In this document: positions 13,148 through 24,070 of the stretch, one piece after another
Layout: every line of letters begins with the position of its first letter
Numbering within the stretch: position 1 is the stretch's first letter
Position numbers and translations under genes: made by a program
The notes under the pieces: model-generated
What the model was told of the DNA's origin: nothing
What the model saw: only the letters and a program-made list of their open reading frames with translations
Database searches by the model: none
NCBI GenBank assembly: GCA_019614645.1
Contig: JABWDB010000009.1
Coordinates: 682,001 to 746,000, forward strand
Direction: 5' to 3'
Length of the DNA: 64,000 nucleotides
DNA from: Stratiolaelaps scimitus
Taxonomy: Eukaryota; Arthropoda; Arachnida; Mesostigmata; Laelapidae

Positions 13148-13284
13148 CGCAGGCACCTGCAAAATAGATCTGAGCCGTTCAAACGTTTGCAAAGTTTTCC
13201 TATTTTTGTTAACTGAGGGGCTCCAGGCCACGAACAAAACCTATGGCATTCGCTCACTGTTATGGCCGCATCGGTTCTCATGTG

Positions 13285-13350
13285 ACATATGGGATTCGAA
13301 CCAGACACCCTATGGTTTGAAGTCCGCGGCGTTGTCCTCACGCCATTCCC
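13285..13350 (-). repeat. tRNA-like unit (Pol III A and B boxes), unit 1 of a tandem pair
   Basis: On the minus strand TGGCGTGAGGAC begins at 13345 and a perfect B-box consensus GGTTCGAATCC lies at 13292-13302. Between them GGACTTCAAACC resembles an anticodon arm. The T stem is poorly paired, so this is not a functional tRNA. Its A box lies about 200 bases from that of the neighbouring unit, in the same orientation. Confidence 0.5.
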
Positions 13351-14875
13351 ATGGCTTGACCGATCGTAAAGTGCGAATCCCTCATCGGGACGCGATGACT
13401 CGATTGCAAACCTTCAGTGCGGATATTAAAAGTGCCATTTTCTAGCATGTCACAGAGGACTGGGAGCAAAGGTTGTCGCCTATGGATAAAATATCTATGA
13501 TGCTTAGGAATTGCTGTTCAGTTGCTCACTGGTTGCGGCCTGTGATTCATCAGCGTTTGACAGTCTTTCGGGCAGACCAGTTTGCCGGGTTGCTTCGAAG
13601 AATAATAATGCACTCGTTATTATATCGTGTATGAACTATGATGGAGTGCTTATAAAAAGCTGAAGATGTCGAACGGTGTGTAACCCCATTAGTCACATGG
13701 ACCTGAACTGTTTCACTGTTGCTTTGCCACCACTGAGCGCGGCTTATCTATTCATCCGACACACGGACGTTAATTGTAACGTGGATCTAAGGTTACGTTA
13801 GTGACCTTTCATAGTGTGTCTGTGTGAGAGAGTGAGAGAGAGAGAGTGTGTGTGGCCTTGTGTAAAATCATGTCTTAACAAAAAGTAGCACCTCTCAAAT
13901 TATTGCATAATAGAATACAAGGCTTGTTCACACACGCACACTCGGTTTTACAGATCAATCCACCTGAAGGAACCCAGGCCGTACGAGCCTAGGTAATGTG
14001 ACAGCCTATTGAACTCGGGGTTCAAGACTAATAATAATAATAGCGAATTTCAATCACAATTCGTCATCCCTCCGGCTCTGCAAAATGGGAAGCCACGCAT
14101 GTGATTGATTTACTAGAATTCCGTGAGCGAACTGGTGAACTCGGCTATTAACCACTCTTCCTCATTCGAGCGACGTTTTCCGCGGTTCGTAGCTGAACGC
14201 GACCGGCCACAGAAGATCGTCTATGGATCCCGTTTGCTCAAGATGTTTCAACAGTACTCGCTTGGTGCCTTCTATACGTTGAAGAAGTCGCAACAGGTTC
14301 GTTATGTTGAAACTATCGAGGTTTTTCCACTCTGTGGCAATATGTGTATGCTAGCCCACTTGTTAGATTGCCCTCGATAGGCTATACTTCGCGAAGACAG
14401 ATAGATTGGGAAACATAGCAAGCATTATTCCTATGCCGTCCTTGATACACCCGTGTCCCGAAACGATTGACCGAGCCTTATACCTGTGACTAGACCCCCG
14501 CCCCACTCGGGCCCAGCAACGACAAAGGATCCATTCAGCGGGTTTAGATATTTCCATTAATCCTCACTAGGTAACGTGGACGTTATCACTCGGAAATATT
14601 TGAATGATTATAAATGATTTATAAATCATCAACGAGTTCTCAGGTATCTTGCACGCTTTTGCAATTTTTTGAAACTTATTGAAAATATCATGCTTTATGA
14701 GATAGTCTACTGATGTTAAACGCTCGAGCACACATACACAGTGTACACATTCAGCTATCGGACAAGTGACAGTTACCAATGTATTGTGTAGTATTCCATA
14801 TGATCGCATACGTTTAGTCAACATTGACGCATTTCAGCATCGCGTTCATGAGATGATCGATAGTCCGACCATAAG
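13351..14875. other. region downstream of the IR gene; no confident gene
   Basis: It holds (GT)/(GA) repeats near 13806-13855 and a 16-bp perfect palindrome (ATGATTTATAAATCAT, 14614-14629). The palindrome lies about 250 bases past the IR stop codon, so it may fall in that gene's 3' untranslated region. An 85-codon frame (14123-14380 plus, non-ATG start) reads like ordinary protein but has no known motif. Confidence 0.4.
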
Positions 14876-15149
14876 TTACTGGTTAGCGTGACTGTGCCCC
14901 TCGTGTTTTGCTGTTCTGGAGTCTAAATGGCGGCAAGCTCTGTGCACAGCCGTCTCTGCAATGAACATACTGATGGCAAGCGCGAAACCGATCAGTAGCG
15001 ATGTGTTGACCGTGTCGAGATCGCGAATTTGAACAGCTTTCATTGTTTCCGAGGTCTTCATCTCGGTGCCAGCCAGACAACCGAGATGGCCAATTAGCAG
15101 TTCCTTTCCTCGCATGAAGGGCAAGCCGGACGCCTGCACCCACATAATG
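14876..15149 (-). CDS. ionotropic receptor, last exon (end of S2, M4, C-terminus, stop)
   Basis: This is the final coding exon of the minus-strand IR gene. The acceptor is TTGCAG, and the first base completes a Ser codon begun in the previous exon (phase 2). The exon reads SIMWVQASGLPFMRGKELL, which matches the helix after the second ligand-binding lobe in this superfamily (an aromatic residue, then a GL turn). It continues into a hydrophobic segment, NTSLLIGFALAISMFIAETA, in the place of M4, with the usual FxxE ending. The protein stops 17 codons later at TAA (14876-14878). The predicted C-terminal tail is short and His-rich. Confidence 0.8.
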
Positions 15150-15896
15150 CTGCAACACGCATCGCGGAGGCAAGACAAGCGAACAGTGGACAAAAGGAGA
15201 TTGTTCGTTGGAGATTTGAGCGGATAATGGAGTTTATATTTTGTCACGTTCGCTATTTATGTAGGAACAATAGCTCGCCATCTATTTAGGTACATTTGTG
15301 TGCGGCACAATAATATTGAAAACGGAAAATTCGTATGTAGACAAGACCAATGACATACAATTGTTATATGCTGTGTATTATATGATATGTAATCTATAAT
15401 GAAAAGTAAAAAACGTATCTTTAAAGAACGAGATTCTCGAAATATAATTCTGAACACCAAACATTTACATATTGCTGCCTTTCAAATTAGAGCGTTGCTA
15501 TATTCTTGAGGATGCATCATTGCATTTCGACATATTGTATGATATATGTGTCTATCACTGTGTAGTTTACTCGCAGCTGACAACCTTCACCCAAGGACGA
15601 CGACGTTTCTTAGCGCACTCGAATGAGGGCACTCGGTGCGATGATTCGCTATGGGAAGATCGACTGGGTTTGCACCCAATAGATGTTGGCTTGCACAATC
15701 GTAATGTATATGGCCGAGTGTATAAGCTGTCTCCCACAGCAAATGTAGAAACAAAAAACGGAAACTCAGCGAGGATCAATCGACTGACACAAACACACCT
15801 CTATACGTCCGCCAGCGCTTACGCTACGACAGTGTCGTTGCCTTCCTACGTTACACCCGTTCTCCTGTCTCGCTGTCTCGTCACACATCTACCTAC
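15150..15896 (-). other. intron of the IR gene
   Basis: It runs from a GTAGGT donor to a TTGCAG acceptor. A 188-codon plus-strand frame (15472-16038) starts in the middle of this intron and overlaps the next exon antisense. It is treated as chance. Confidence 0.7.
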
Positions 15897-16173
15897 CTCA
15901 TGTCGATGTCGGCGCGCAGCTCTACCGGCAAGCTCTTCGAGGCGAAGAAGCACATCTCAGTTCGATAGATCGGGGTCTTCGCAAAGTGAAAGAAGTACGG
16001 GCTGTCGACGCACCACTTGGAAACTCCCATATACATGACCTTTTCCTCTATGAGCGCAGCCGCCCGACGTTCGGCCAGCGCCTCCCGAACAAAGTCATCG
16101 TGGAATCGTATGAACGGGTAGAGTCCTTCCGAATTGAGTCGTACATGTTCGCGGAGCCGCTTTCCCACCTCGC
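15897..16173 (-). CDS. ionotropic receptor exon (S2 lobe, C-terminal half)
   Basis: This exon encodes the second half of the extracellular ligand-binding lobe S2. It enters in phase 1 after an acceptor reading CTCCAG and leaves in phase 2 before GTAGGT. Family-like features are the run FVREALAERRAAALIEEKVM, equivalent to the segment that follows the conserved acidic ligand-binding position in glutamate receptors, and PIYRTEMCFFASKSLPVEL, equivalent to the hydrophobic strand and the residues before the last helix. The two Cys residues (KWC and EMC) could pair. The acceptor has a weak pyrimidine tract, so a start a few codons upstream is possible. Confidence 0.75.
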
Positions 16174-16523
16174 CTGGAGTTTCCTGGAACGTTGATGAGG
16201 GGCACCAACGAACCATTCAGCATGTCATACCCAACTTCACTTGAAGTGTGTATACATCACGACGATGCTCATTATGTGAAATACATGACTAAATGCATTG
16301 GAGAACATTGAGGAATAGAAATTTAAAATTTCGGATCACTCGTTCCCCCGGTTCCAAAGGTCAGATACGCTGACGTATTATATAATCCTTGATTGGGGTT
16401 TAGATCCCCTACGGATTCGTGATAATCAAAGCAGTTCGTTACTACAGTTGTTCTCCAATTACCCGCATGCAACGATATAAGATGATTCCATCGTTACAGG
16501 CCGCAAGAACTGAACCACCTCAC

Positions 16524-16820
16524 TCTCGTCATCAAGTTGGTCGTCGTCAGTATCTCGGTACACGACACTGAAATATTGCAGTGGAAATATTGCACTCACG
16601 TTCATTATATTCTCGGCGGGTGTCTTCGCCGGGTAATATAGCATGATTTCGGGATGGTCAACCAACTGGTGAAGGTTATCGATTCGAAGAGTTGGCGTTA
16701 ACACGATCAGGTTAGCGCGCATCGCGCCGAGAAACGTGTAACTTAAGAGCATGCAGGAAGTTAACCATATTCCTTGCAGCATGCGTTCGAACCACATTTT
16801 CGGCGGTTTTTCAGACGTCG
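16524..16820 (-). CDS. ionotropic receptor exon (M3 and start of S2)
   Basis: This exon covers the most conserved part of the family. It enters in phase 1 after an acceptor ending ACAG. After KPPKMWFERMLQGIW comes M3, where SYTFLGAMRANLIVLTPT stands in place of the SYTANLAAFLT hallmark of classical glutamate receptors. The hallmark is only partly kept, as in divergent IRs. TLRIDNLHQLVDHP matches the start of the S2 lobe (the I-x-x-hxxL pattern). I end the exon at 16524 before GTGAGG because that keeps the phase with the next exon. Read-through would continue to a stop at 16459, with a possible GTAATT donor at 16465 that is out of phase with the next exon. Confidence 0.8.
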
Positions 16821-17281
16821 CTGTCATGGAAATTTCAAAGGAACAACAAACACAAGGCGTATTTCGAGGAAGGTATATCTATTAAACCGACGCCGATGAA
16901 TCTCGCTCAAGCATGTATTACAGCAAGGGACATTTTGAGAGTATTACTAGTAGCGAACGTGATTTGGAGAGAGATCTATTGTCTCTCTTCCGTCTTTGTC
17001 CCTCTTCTTGCAATTCGTTACATTTCGCGTTGCATTGATTCGCTTTCCAATTCGATGTGCTTGTAAAGGTTACGTTTAACACTAGAATATATTTGGTGTT
17101 AGTTGAACATAGTAATAATAACAATAATACAAATGTAACCTTTTCAAAATTCGCATTTCAGCTCAGAAATATCTCGCGAAGAAATCTGAACAACGATTCA
17201 CGTTAAACAAATCATTCAACTTATTCTGTAGTCGTATGCCCTGCTGGCCACTTCAGGCCACTTTCCACTTGGTGGTGGCAC

Positions 17282-17429
17282 CTTCTTGTAGGAGTACGGC
17301 GTACATTCCAAATAGCCATTTGGTGAACGCATCGAAGACGGTCATCGACGTTGGTCTGTTGATGAGGATACTATGTAGAAAAAACATCAGATGGACAGCA
17401 ACATAGCCGGCAAAGATGAACTGCCATGT
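17282..17429 (-). CDS. ionotropic receptor exon (M1 and pore loop)
   Basis: This exon enters in phase 0 (acceptor TTACAG) and leaves in phase 1. The first residues are TWQFIFAGYVAVHLMFFLHS: a Trp at the membrane boundary followed by M1. A short linker leads to DAFTKWLFGMYAVLLQE, the re-entrant pore segment with the W..G...LLQ pattern typical of IRs. The donor GTGCCA is weak, but it is the only GT in the right phase. The distance from the pore Gln to the Arg of the M3 pre-helix is then close to that in glutamate receptors. The frame stays open to 17253 if unspliced. Confidence 0.8.
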
Positions 17430-17651
17430 CTGTAATCGATTTTGCAGAAAATGAGAAAATTTCGCTTTCAAAGTCATGATTTGGGAGTTATTTCAATAGA
17501 TGGCAATCAGGTATAGTGCGTCCGAGAGCTCGCAGGGAGCCTACCGAATACGAGTTCTCGGGTTCTTGCTGTTCTTTGCTGAGACCGGCAGCTACTCCCC
17601 TCCTCCGACCTAGCCTAGCCTAGACTAGCCTACGCCGATTTCGACACTTAC

Positions 17652-17913
17652 GGTAGCGTCGAAGGCATCGGTGAACTTTGTCGGCGAATCATCGTACTCT
17701 TTTTTCATGCCCGTGATGATGGTGAATGCTGAATACGAATCGTAGATGCGGGTGATTTCGTGAAGATTCTCAAAGAACACCGTGTGCGGGGCAAACGGAC
17801 CCAAAGCCATGTCTGCCCGACCGTTAACGACTGTGGCGGGCATACCGATGATCTCCTGGCTGACCTCGTCGACCATCCCGTACTGTCCATCCATGGGAGG
17901 CACGAGCGAATAT
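17652..17913 (-). CDS. ionotropic receptor exon (S1 ligand-binding lobe)
   Basis: This exon begins after an acceptor with a TTTTTAG tract. Its first base completes the Ser codon of the previous exon, and it ends in phase 0 at GTAAGT. It reads YSLVPPMDGQYGMVDE, then GMPATVVNGRADMALGPF, then SYSAFTII. These match in order the S1 motifs of the family: the strand before the DGxYG turn, the GxxxxxxxGxADxAxGP box, and the strand leading to M1. The Arg that contacts the ligand alpha-carboxylate in glutamate receptors, expected just after the GP box, is not visible (HTVFFEN). Amino-acid binding of the classical kind is therefore not expected. Confidence 0.85.
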
Positions 17914-18620
17914 CTAAAAACAGACGATGTTCGGCAATCGCTCACAATTATGCTAAGTAACTAGTTTGCGCAATAGCAAGCATATTTATTGTATGGACAT
18001 TTGAACTGCAGCAGCAACAACAATTAAGTTCCGCCCCCTGTCGTAGACGACTGTAGACGAAGACCGTATGGGGTGTACTAGTGTACGGTCGTTCACAGTC
18101 AAATGTTAATTGCCAACATGAACTAACGCAAATGATACACAATGAGAAATATTACTGCCTCCGGCCACACCCATCCCTGGAATTCTTCTCTCCGCAGCTA
18201 AGATTTGTTCTCGCTCAGGTGGTGAGTTCTCGTTTAAGGCGTAATCATTGACTTATTGTAGTCGTAGCACAGTTTGCTCTAGCAATTCCCATTCGTTGGT
18301 AAATGCAAGAACGAAGATTAACAGGCGTTTAAGGGAATTTCAAGCACTCATATTTATCTAGGATAACTGCCAGCAAGTGATAGCTGAGGGTAACTGCCAG
18401 CAAGTGATAGCTGAGGTGATAACTGCCAGCAAGTGATAGCTGAGGAGAACTGCCAGCAAACGATAGCTGAGGGGTGGTTGTGTCGAGGCCTAAGTCGGTA
18501 CGGTCCATATGGCCATGAATGCCGAATGAGATCGCGGCTCAGTCGATCTCATGAACTCACTCGTTAACTCGTCGTATTAATGTTCAGGATTAGCGATTAG
18601 ACGGATGGATCGATACTCAC
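17914..18620 (-). other. intron of the IR gene with tandem repeat
   Basis: It runs from a perfect GTGAGT donor after 18621 to the acceptor before 17913. It contains the four-copy repeat listed separately. Confidence 0.7.
18365..18472. repeat. tandem repeat, 4 copies of 27-29 bp
   Basis: The core AACTGCCAGCAAGTGATAGC plus TGAGG starts at 18365, 18392, 18421 and 18448. The first three copies have identical cores, and the fourth has two changes near the middle (AACG for AGTG). It is a small intronic minisatellite. Confidence 0.95.
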
Positions 18621-18727
18621 GAGATGTTCAGTGCCGTTGTGACGTTGTCTACGACGGCACCAATGATACCGTGAAGGCGAACGCGACCCGTGGCCTGATC
18701 GACTACGGGAAAATTGAACGGCTCATA
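18621..18727 (-). CDS. ionotropic receptor exon (start of S1)
   Basis: This exon enters in phase 0 after TTCAG and leaves in phase 2 before a perfect GTGAGT. It reads YEPFNFPVVDQATGRVRLHG followed by IIGAVVDNVTTALNI. That is the family pattern of a PF strand, a Gly-rich turn and an amphipathic helix (G..G.VVD.....LN) directly before the S1 core. It was recognised by its fit to the next exon, since its frame is too short to stand out by length. Confidence 0.8.
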
Positions 18728-19501
18728 CTGAAGTTCAAATGTAGCAGCGAACGACAATGGAAAAAGACAGGGTTCTAATAATACGTATATAATAATAATC
18801 TAGAAAAAGTAATAAATATCTAACATTTTCTATTTGTGTAATAGTAATAATAAGTACCAAATCGAGTGTTTTCGAAACGTCTCGATCAAGCTGGCAACTT
18901 GTTTCAGCAGTATTGAGAGTAAGCCCACATAAATCTAATAGTAATAATCTATACAATTAGTAGTAAATAATATTAATATAATTTCATTTCAGAGCATTCT
19001 CAGTCACCGCAGTCTCAGAGACACCCGGTATATTAGCTTACAGCAACGATGCGATCAGAATCACCGAATGGGGGCTATATCAGTGCTTTGCAAGCGTCAG
19101 AACATTTTTTCGTGGTGCGAGACGAAAGGACAGATCAGCAGGATCAGACCACAACAACAGCGACGACGAACGAGTACTCCTGCTCTTCGAGGTCGCTATT
19201 CTACGCAATAGCAATCTCGGTTCATGCCTTACATGAATCAGCGCCATACGGAGATGGGTTCCGCTCCAGCGTTTCATGCTTCTTAGAATCGCCTGGTCAC
19301 ACCGTCCTTAGATTCTCCTCAGTTGACGCAAGCAGTCAGCTCGACGCAGCAACTTTCTCGACGACTGGTTCAGAGCACACTGCTGGATGGTGATACGGTT
19401 GAGGTGGACATTGCGAGGCATAGTAGCGACATATGTATAGACGGCTAAACTACCCCTTGCCTGTGCTCTTCATCAAAACCCGGAGCCCATAGATGATTTA
19501 C

Positions 19502-19563
19502 CTCATTCATGTGGGCGCCCGCGACGACGTCGAACGCAACGGAAGCATTTGACACGCAAACCG
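19502..19563 (-). CDS. ionotropic receptor exon (amino-terminal region to S1 junction)
   Basis: The 3' end is a clear GTAAAT donor in phase 0 and joins in frame to the next exon, giving AGAHMNE then YEPFNFP, the usual lead-in to S1 (h-V-x-x-x-x-x-x-x-P-F). The 5' end is less sure. An acceptor CTAG gives a start at 19563 in phase 1, and another AAG gives 19586 in phase 2. The translation is VCVSNASVAFDVVAGAHMNE. Confidence 0.6.
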
Positions 19564-19728
19564 CTAGACACGCAAATGAGGTCGTACTTAAATTTCAAGC
19601 CAACTAACTTTCGACATGAGGGAGCCGTTCTACAGAGAACCTTACTGTAGGCTATAATTTCAAATTACCACAAATTGCAGTCAAACTATTCGTGTTATAA
19701 TTACATTATTATTATTAATGCTCACTTC

Positions 19729-20340
19729 CGCCTCGTATATCCGGTCTGCCTGACAGCAGCGAGCTTCTCCTTGGCTCGATAAATCGACGACAGCCGCAAA
19801 TGTTCCCAATATCCATCAGCTATTTCATGGTAATAGAACAGCCCTTTGATAATGTAATGGATTAATCTACTTCAAGCATATACATTTGTTTTTCCTTCAA
19901 ATGCAAAGTCGAACTACGGCCAGTGTAACTGAGATTTACCAGCAACAGATACATCTGCGATCGAAGCTGTGTGTAGCATAAGGTGGCCAGCTCGTTCATT
20001 ATTTGAAAATCGATGAACTTCAGCCACGAATTGCCAGGCGAGTTTTGTCGTTCTATGAGCTCTCCCCCGCCCCATAATGTCGCTAAGTATCTCAAGTCAT
20101 GAATATGCTTCGTTCCGAATTATATTCATCGGTAATAACAATTACTATTATCATTATGTTATTATCTCTATATGATTCCGCGCTTGGACCGGCGCGCCTC
20201 GATCGCGGCCCCCCGTAATGCGGGATAGCTCGAGCACGATAGTGGGCAGACAGCGATAGTTGCAGAGCCCCTGATGGGTATCCAGGCCACAGATCCCGGC
20301 CGAGCCGGTGGCATCCTTGGAGATACAAAACGCGGGGCAG
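19729..20340 (-). other. candidate upstream IR exons (amino-terminal domain), boundaries unresolved
   Basis: Three minus-strand open segments lie just upstream of the confirmed IR exons and read like protein. They are 20170-20340 (Cys-rich, CGLDTHQGLCNYRCLPTIVL), 19862-20095 (KFIDFQIMNELATLCYTQL) and 19729-19859 (open in two frames, ending at a good GTGAGC donor). They occupy the place where the amino-terminal domain should be. The frames of the last two do not join without an intron I can define, so they are not given as CDS. The start codon and signal peptide of the gene were not found. Confidence 0.3.
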
Positions 20341-20843
20341 GGAGCCAGAAGATCTCTCTATGTATCGAGTTGAACTCTCAGGTTTCTAATTAAATTGCAA
20401 TTAGCGAACAGCATCGCACTGATGCCCACAGAGAGACGTGATATTTATATCTGGCGAGTTGTCTGGCAGGATATACGTCCTTGCACAAAGTCGACGATGC
20501 TGGCGTGGCCTGCTACGATAGGAGCAGGACAATACCGAGGAGGACAGGATGAGGTACAGGTATAAGTTGCCATGGACATATGCGGCTTGCTATATCTATG
20601 TGCTGGGGCGGATAATTCAAAAGTGTTACGAGAGAATATGAGGAACAACGTGATGTTTACATTGATTTCAAATTGTACTTGTATTTTAGATACGAGAATA
20701 ATATTTATAGGGGATACTGAAGGCCAAATGTATGACCAACGACCATATTACTTCGTTATGGGTAAGTGGAGTCAAAATCGTCGCTTCTGTGAGGGACGCT
20801 CGTTCTTTTTCCTAAAGGTCTTCATCAGATAGCTGTTGCGTGC

Positions 20844-20878
20844 GGTCGAAGCGTTTACGGTCGAAGCGTTTACGGTCG
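20844..20878. repeat. 15-bp tandem duplication
   Basis: GGTCGAAGCGTTTAC occurs twice in tandem, followed by a partial third copy. Confidence 0.95.
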
Positions 20879-22246
20879 CTTGATTCGAGGCAAGAAAACC
20901 AAACTTAGGTGTTTTCACCGTGTTTTCTCGTCAAGGCGGCCCTCCGCGCAAAAGGATCACGAAAATAGTTGGAGCCATTATCGAGATGGCTACCACAAAC
21001 AAAAATCAATACAAATGTAAGTATTATACTAACCTCTACAGTGCCGGATGGGGTGGTACCGTAGAAGATCGACTACACAGTTTGACAAGGCGGGACTGCC
21101 AGGTGGTTGCTCCAAAGTAGGCAAATGAAAATCGGGAGGAGAGAGAGAAAAAGAGGAGAAAATAGGGAAAAGAAAAAAACGAGAACGAGAGAAATGCAAA
21201 ACCTACCTCGAATCGAGTTAAAGGGGGGGGGGTAACCTCCAATTTCATACAATGGTACGAAAAGAACCACTGCCATTAACGTTATAAATCCATGACACCA
21301 CGTAGGAGCTACAAACCGTAGGCGAGGCGAGGGTAGGTGGCCCCGCCAAGAACGCATTCGCAGGCAACCATTAGTGCTGGCCATAGCGGCTGTCTAGTTA
21401 CGATTATAAAAGTTCCCCGAGGCACATCTGCCCCCGTTCGAGCGATCTTCAGCTCAACCTGCCGGCGAGAGCCCACAAGAGGCATAGGTCTACGGTTGTG
21501 GATGCTGCTGCTGCTGCTGCCAGCCGTACGTCAGCAGCCGCCCGCGCCGATGTTAAGTATTAAGGTGACTCATGACGACGCACTGCTGGATGAAATATTC
21601 ACCATGATCTTGTAGTGGCAATATACTGATCGGGTAGCGACCGGCTTTTACAACTACCACCCACGGGGAACATACAGCGCGAAACCAACACATAGTGAGC
21701 GAGAGGCGTACATGTATATATATATATATATATATATGACAACACAACGCCGTCGAAAACGACCACCCGTTCCTTTGTTCGACCGTTCTTCCTCTATCCA
21801 TCTTAAGTGACATCATCGTTGGCTCTTGTGAATTTCAGCGACGACCGCTCCTCAAGAGGTGAACGACGCGTCGAAGGAAATTCGCCAATGGGGCTTACGT
21901 ATCAAGACATAACAGCTAGCAACGTCGTCTTATATTTATTGTATTTGAATGGGGGTCGGGTAGAGCGCAAACTAATGGATCAACCCAGTTGCTTCACCCA
22001 AAACACGGTAAAGTTGCTTGAGTTTGGTGTAAGGCCCTACAATGGATTACTGAATGATTAACAGTCATTTATCAGATACTGTGTGCATTTCGGTGGTAAT
22101 GGCAATGGTACGATGGCTGATAAGAAGGGTATTTGTTTTCACCCCATATATATAATATGTACAAATATATATATTGTATCTAGACATGATTGAGCTATTC
22201 GCAAGCTTCGTTACCGTTTATTTGATAGAATCGTTGCCTCTGCGCT
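20879..22246. other. no recognisable gene; (TA)n and (CTG)n tracts
   Basis: The stretch holds a G homopolymer near 21224-21231, a (CTG)n run near 21502-21519 and a (TA)n tract at about 21715-21737. The open frames overlap these and show no domain. Confidence 0.45.
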
Positions 22247-22834
22247 TTGTGCGCTAGCGGTTCAATGCATTATAATTGCAATGAGTTCATATCGCCATGC
22301 TTGCATCCACCGGCCTCATGTACGAGTTTGTTATTAGCTTCGCGTCAAGTCCTTCATAGCTGTTCACTGTTAGGCAGGGAAAATTATATTATACCATATA
22401 ATCCCTTTATGTCCTTCGATAAAAACGACTTGCCTTTACCAAGGTGAAGTTTGTGATATGATATAGTTTGGTCGAGGCTTAAGCATCTCCCAAAGGGCAT
22501 CAACCCCTCCCTCATAAGGCCGTTTCCCATACGTGTGCTTCTGGCTTTTATATGTATTGAGTGGATCTATTGGCCATTGGAGGTATATTATCACATATCT
22601 TCGTATTTGGTGACAACTATATATCATATACTGATAATAACCGTAAGGTGAACCACGTGTAACTGAATTTTTAGTGCGAAGATTTTCCTTCGATATCCAA
22701 AGGGGCAATTCAACGGCTATGACTATTTCTTGTGCACGTTCGATTCGTATCGTCCAAGCGCGTTTATTCATAGCGTAATTATTGTTGGAAAGGCAGCCGC
22801 ATATGTTATATGTGCAACGTTGCTTCTTGCACAC
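22247..22834. other. two abutting coding-like frames, unidentified
   Basis: A plus-strand frame ends at 22447 (last residues FMSFDKNDLPLPR, with CAAG then GTGAAG just before the stop, a possible donor). A minus-strand frame of 132 codons occupies 22436-22834 (for example YGYYQYMIYSCHQIRRYVII and ALWEMLKPRPNYIIS). The minus frame has ordinary composition and no simple repeat. I do not recognise either. They could be exons, decayed mobile-element coding sequence or chance. Confidence 0.25.
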
Positions 22835-24070
22835 TAACGGCTTGCCAATGTTCTACTGCATAAAAATTGTTTGGTCATTCTCCAATCGGAAGTCGTGGAT
22901 AGTATCCAGTAAATGGTGAGTTCAGCTATGGTGTCCACCGCGTTGGGTCCACGAACAACTTGTGATGTTGGCTCTGCAGTTGCTTTTTTAATCGACAATA
23001 GCAGGGGCCAGGTGTGCTAGACTCATACTGTTCTGCTTCTGCATCTGTTGATGTTCCCGGCTAGACAAACAACTTACTGGTAGTCCAAGCATTTAGGACA
23101 TTTAATTTGACGTTCGGTCAAACGTTTGTAGACTCATGGAATCTGAACACAGCTAGGAACTTGAATGGGTAGCGTCTCTTGGACCGTAATGACTGTCCAC
23201 TTGCTGTATAGGCCAATAAACGCTATCACTCGGCTAGGTTTGAACTTCTAATGCGTTAATTCTTCCAATTGGGAACTCCATATGCGAAAAACAATTAAAT
23301 GACATTGAAAAAGTAAATTGGGACATTCACTAAAGTTAAAGGTCCGCCGGCATCTAATGTATTTGTATACCTCATATTCTAAAGTTTATACAGCTCCGTT
23401 TTCGAGGCGAACATTTCGAATTAATGAAGGAATCGGTCTGTAGCTGTGTGCCTCACACGAGTGAAATGTCTTTATCGATTATTGTAGATATCTAATGAAT
23501 TGGTCGGGGAGGCAAAATTCAAGGACACCATCACCGCCATCGTAATAACGCGCAGCGAAAAAGAGAGAGAGGAATTATCGGGTACCGTCGGCCGTTCCAA
23601 TGAGAATAGACAAATAGAGTGGCATTAAACAGCGACGATGGGAGACATTCAACGATTTACGATATTCAACCTGTTGCTTTTGCTCAGCTTGAGCTAATTC
23701 CGTGTTGTTCGGGTCTCGTGCCACTGTGAAGCTCGTACATGAGCCACCTATAGGTCGCCAACCCTGGGCCGTGCTAGAAAGCCGATTTTCCACATAGCGT
23801 CAATATCGCACCCAATATTACATAAGCGTTGTAGGAGTTGATTCGCAATGAGGTCAGGCTCCCGAACTCGCAGCAGTTTACCCGTTCTCTGATAGTGTAG
23901 GACCAGGTGCGTGCTAAACCATTTCCTTGGGGGTGACCTTCAGCAGCGGAAATTGAAAAGGGTTGCTCGAGTCACACGGTTTATCCCTGACGCCACCACC
24001 AAGCTCAAAATTGAACTGCTTGCCAGGCTCGCGTACTTACGTAATTATTCCGACGAGAAACTGTAGTTCC
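22835..24070. other. no confident gene; coding-like patches on the minus strand
   Basis: The minus strand has a frame at 23575-23793 and further open patches up to about 24.05 kb (for example EPGKQFNFELGGGVRDKP, ended by an in-frame stop). The frame changes between patches and no domain is recognised. They may be small exons or a decayed gene. Confidence 0.25.

Noticed and set aside
15472..16038. 188-codon plus-strand frame
   Set aside because: Antisense to a receptor exon and its intron. The minus-strand reading has family motifs and splice sites.
22340..22447. YIIPYNPFMSF peptide resembling a helitron-type YNPxL motif
   Set aside because: Only a handful of residues agree and no other helitron motif or terminal hairpin was found nearby.
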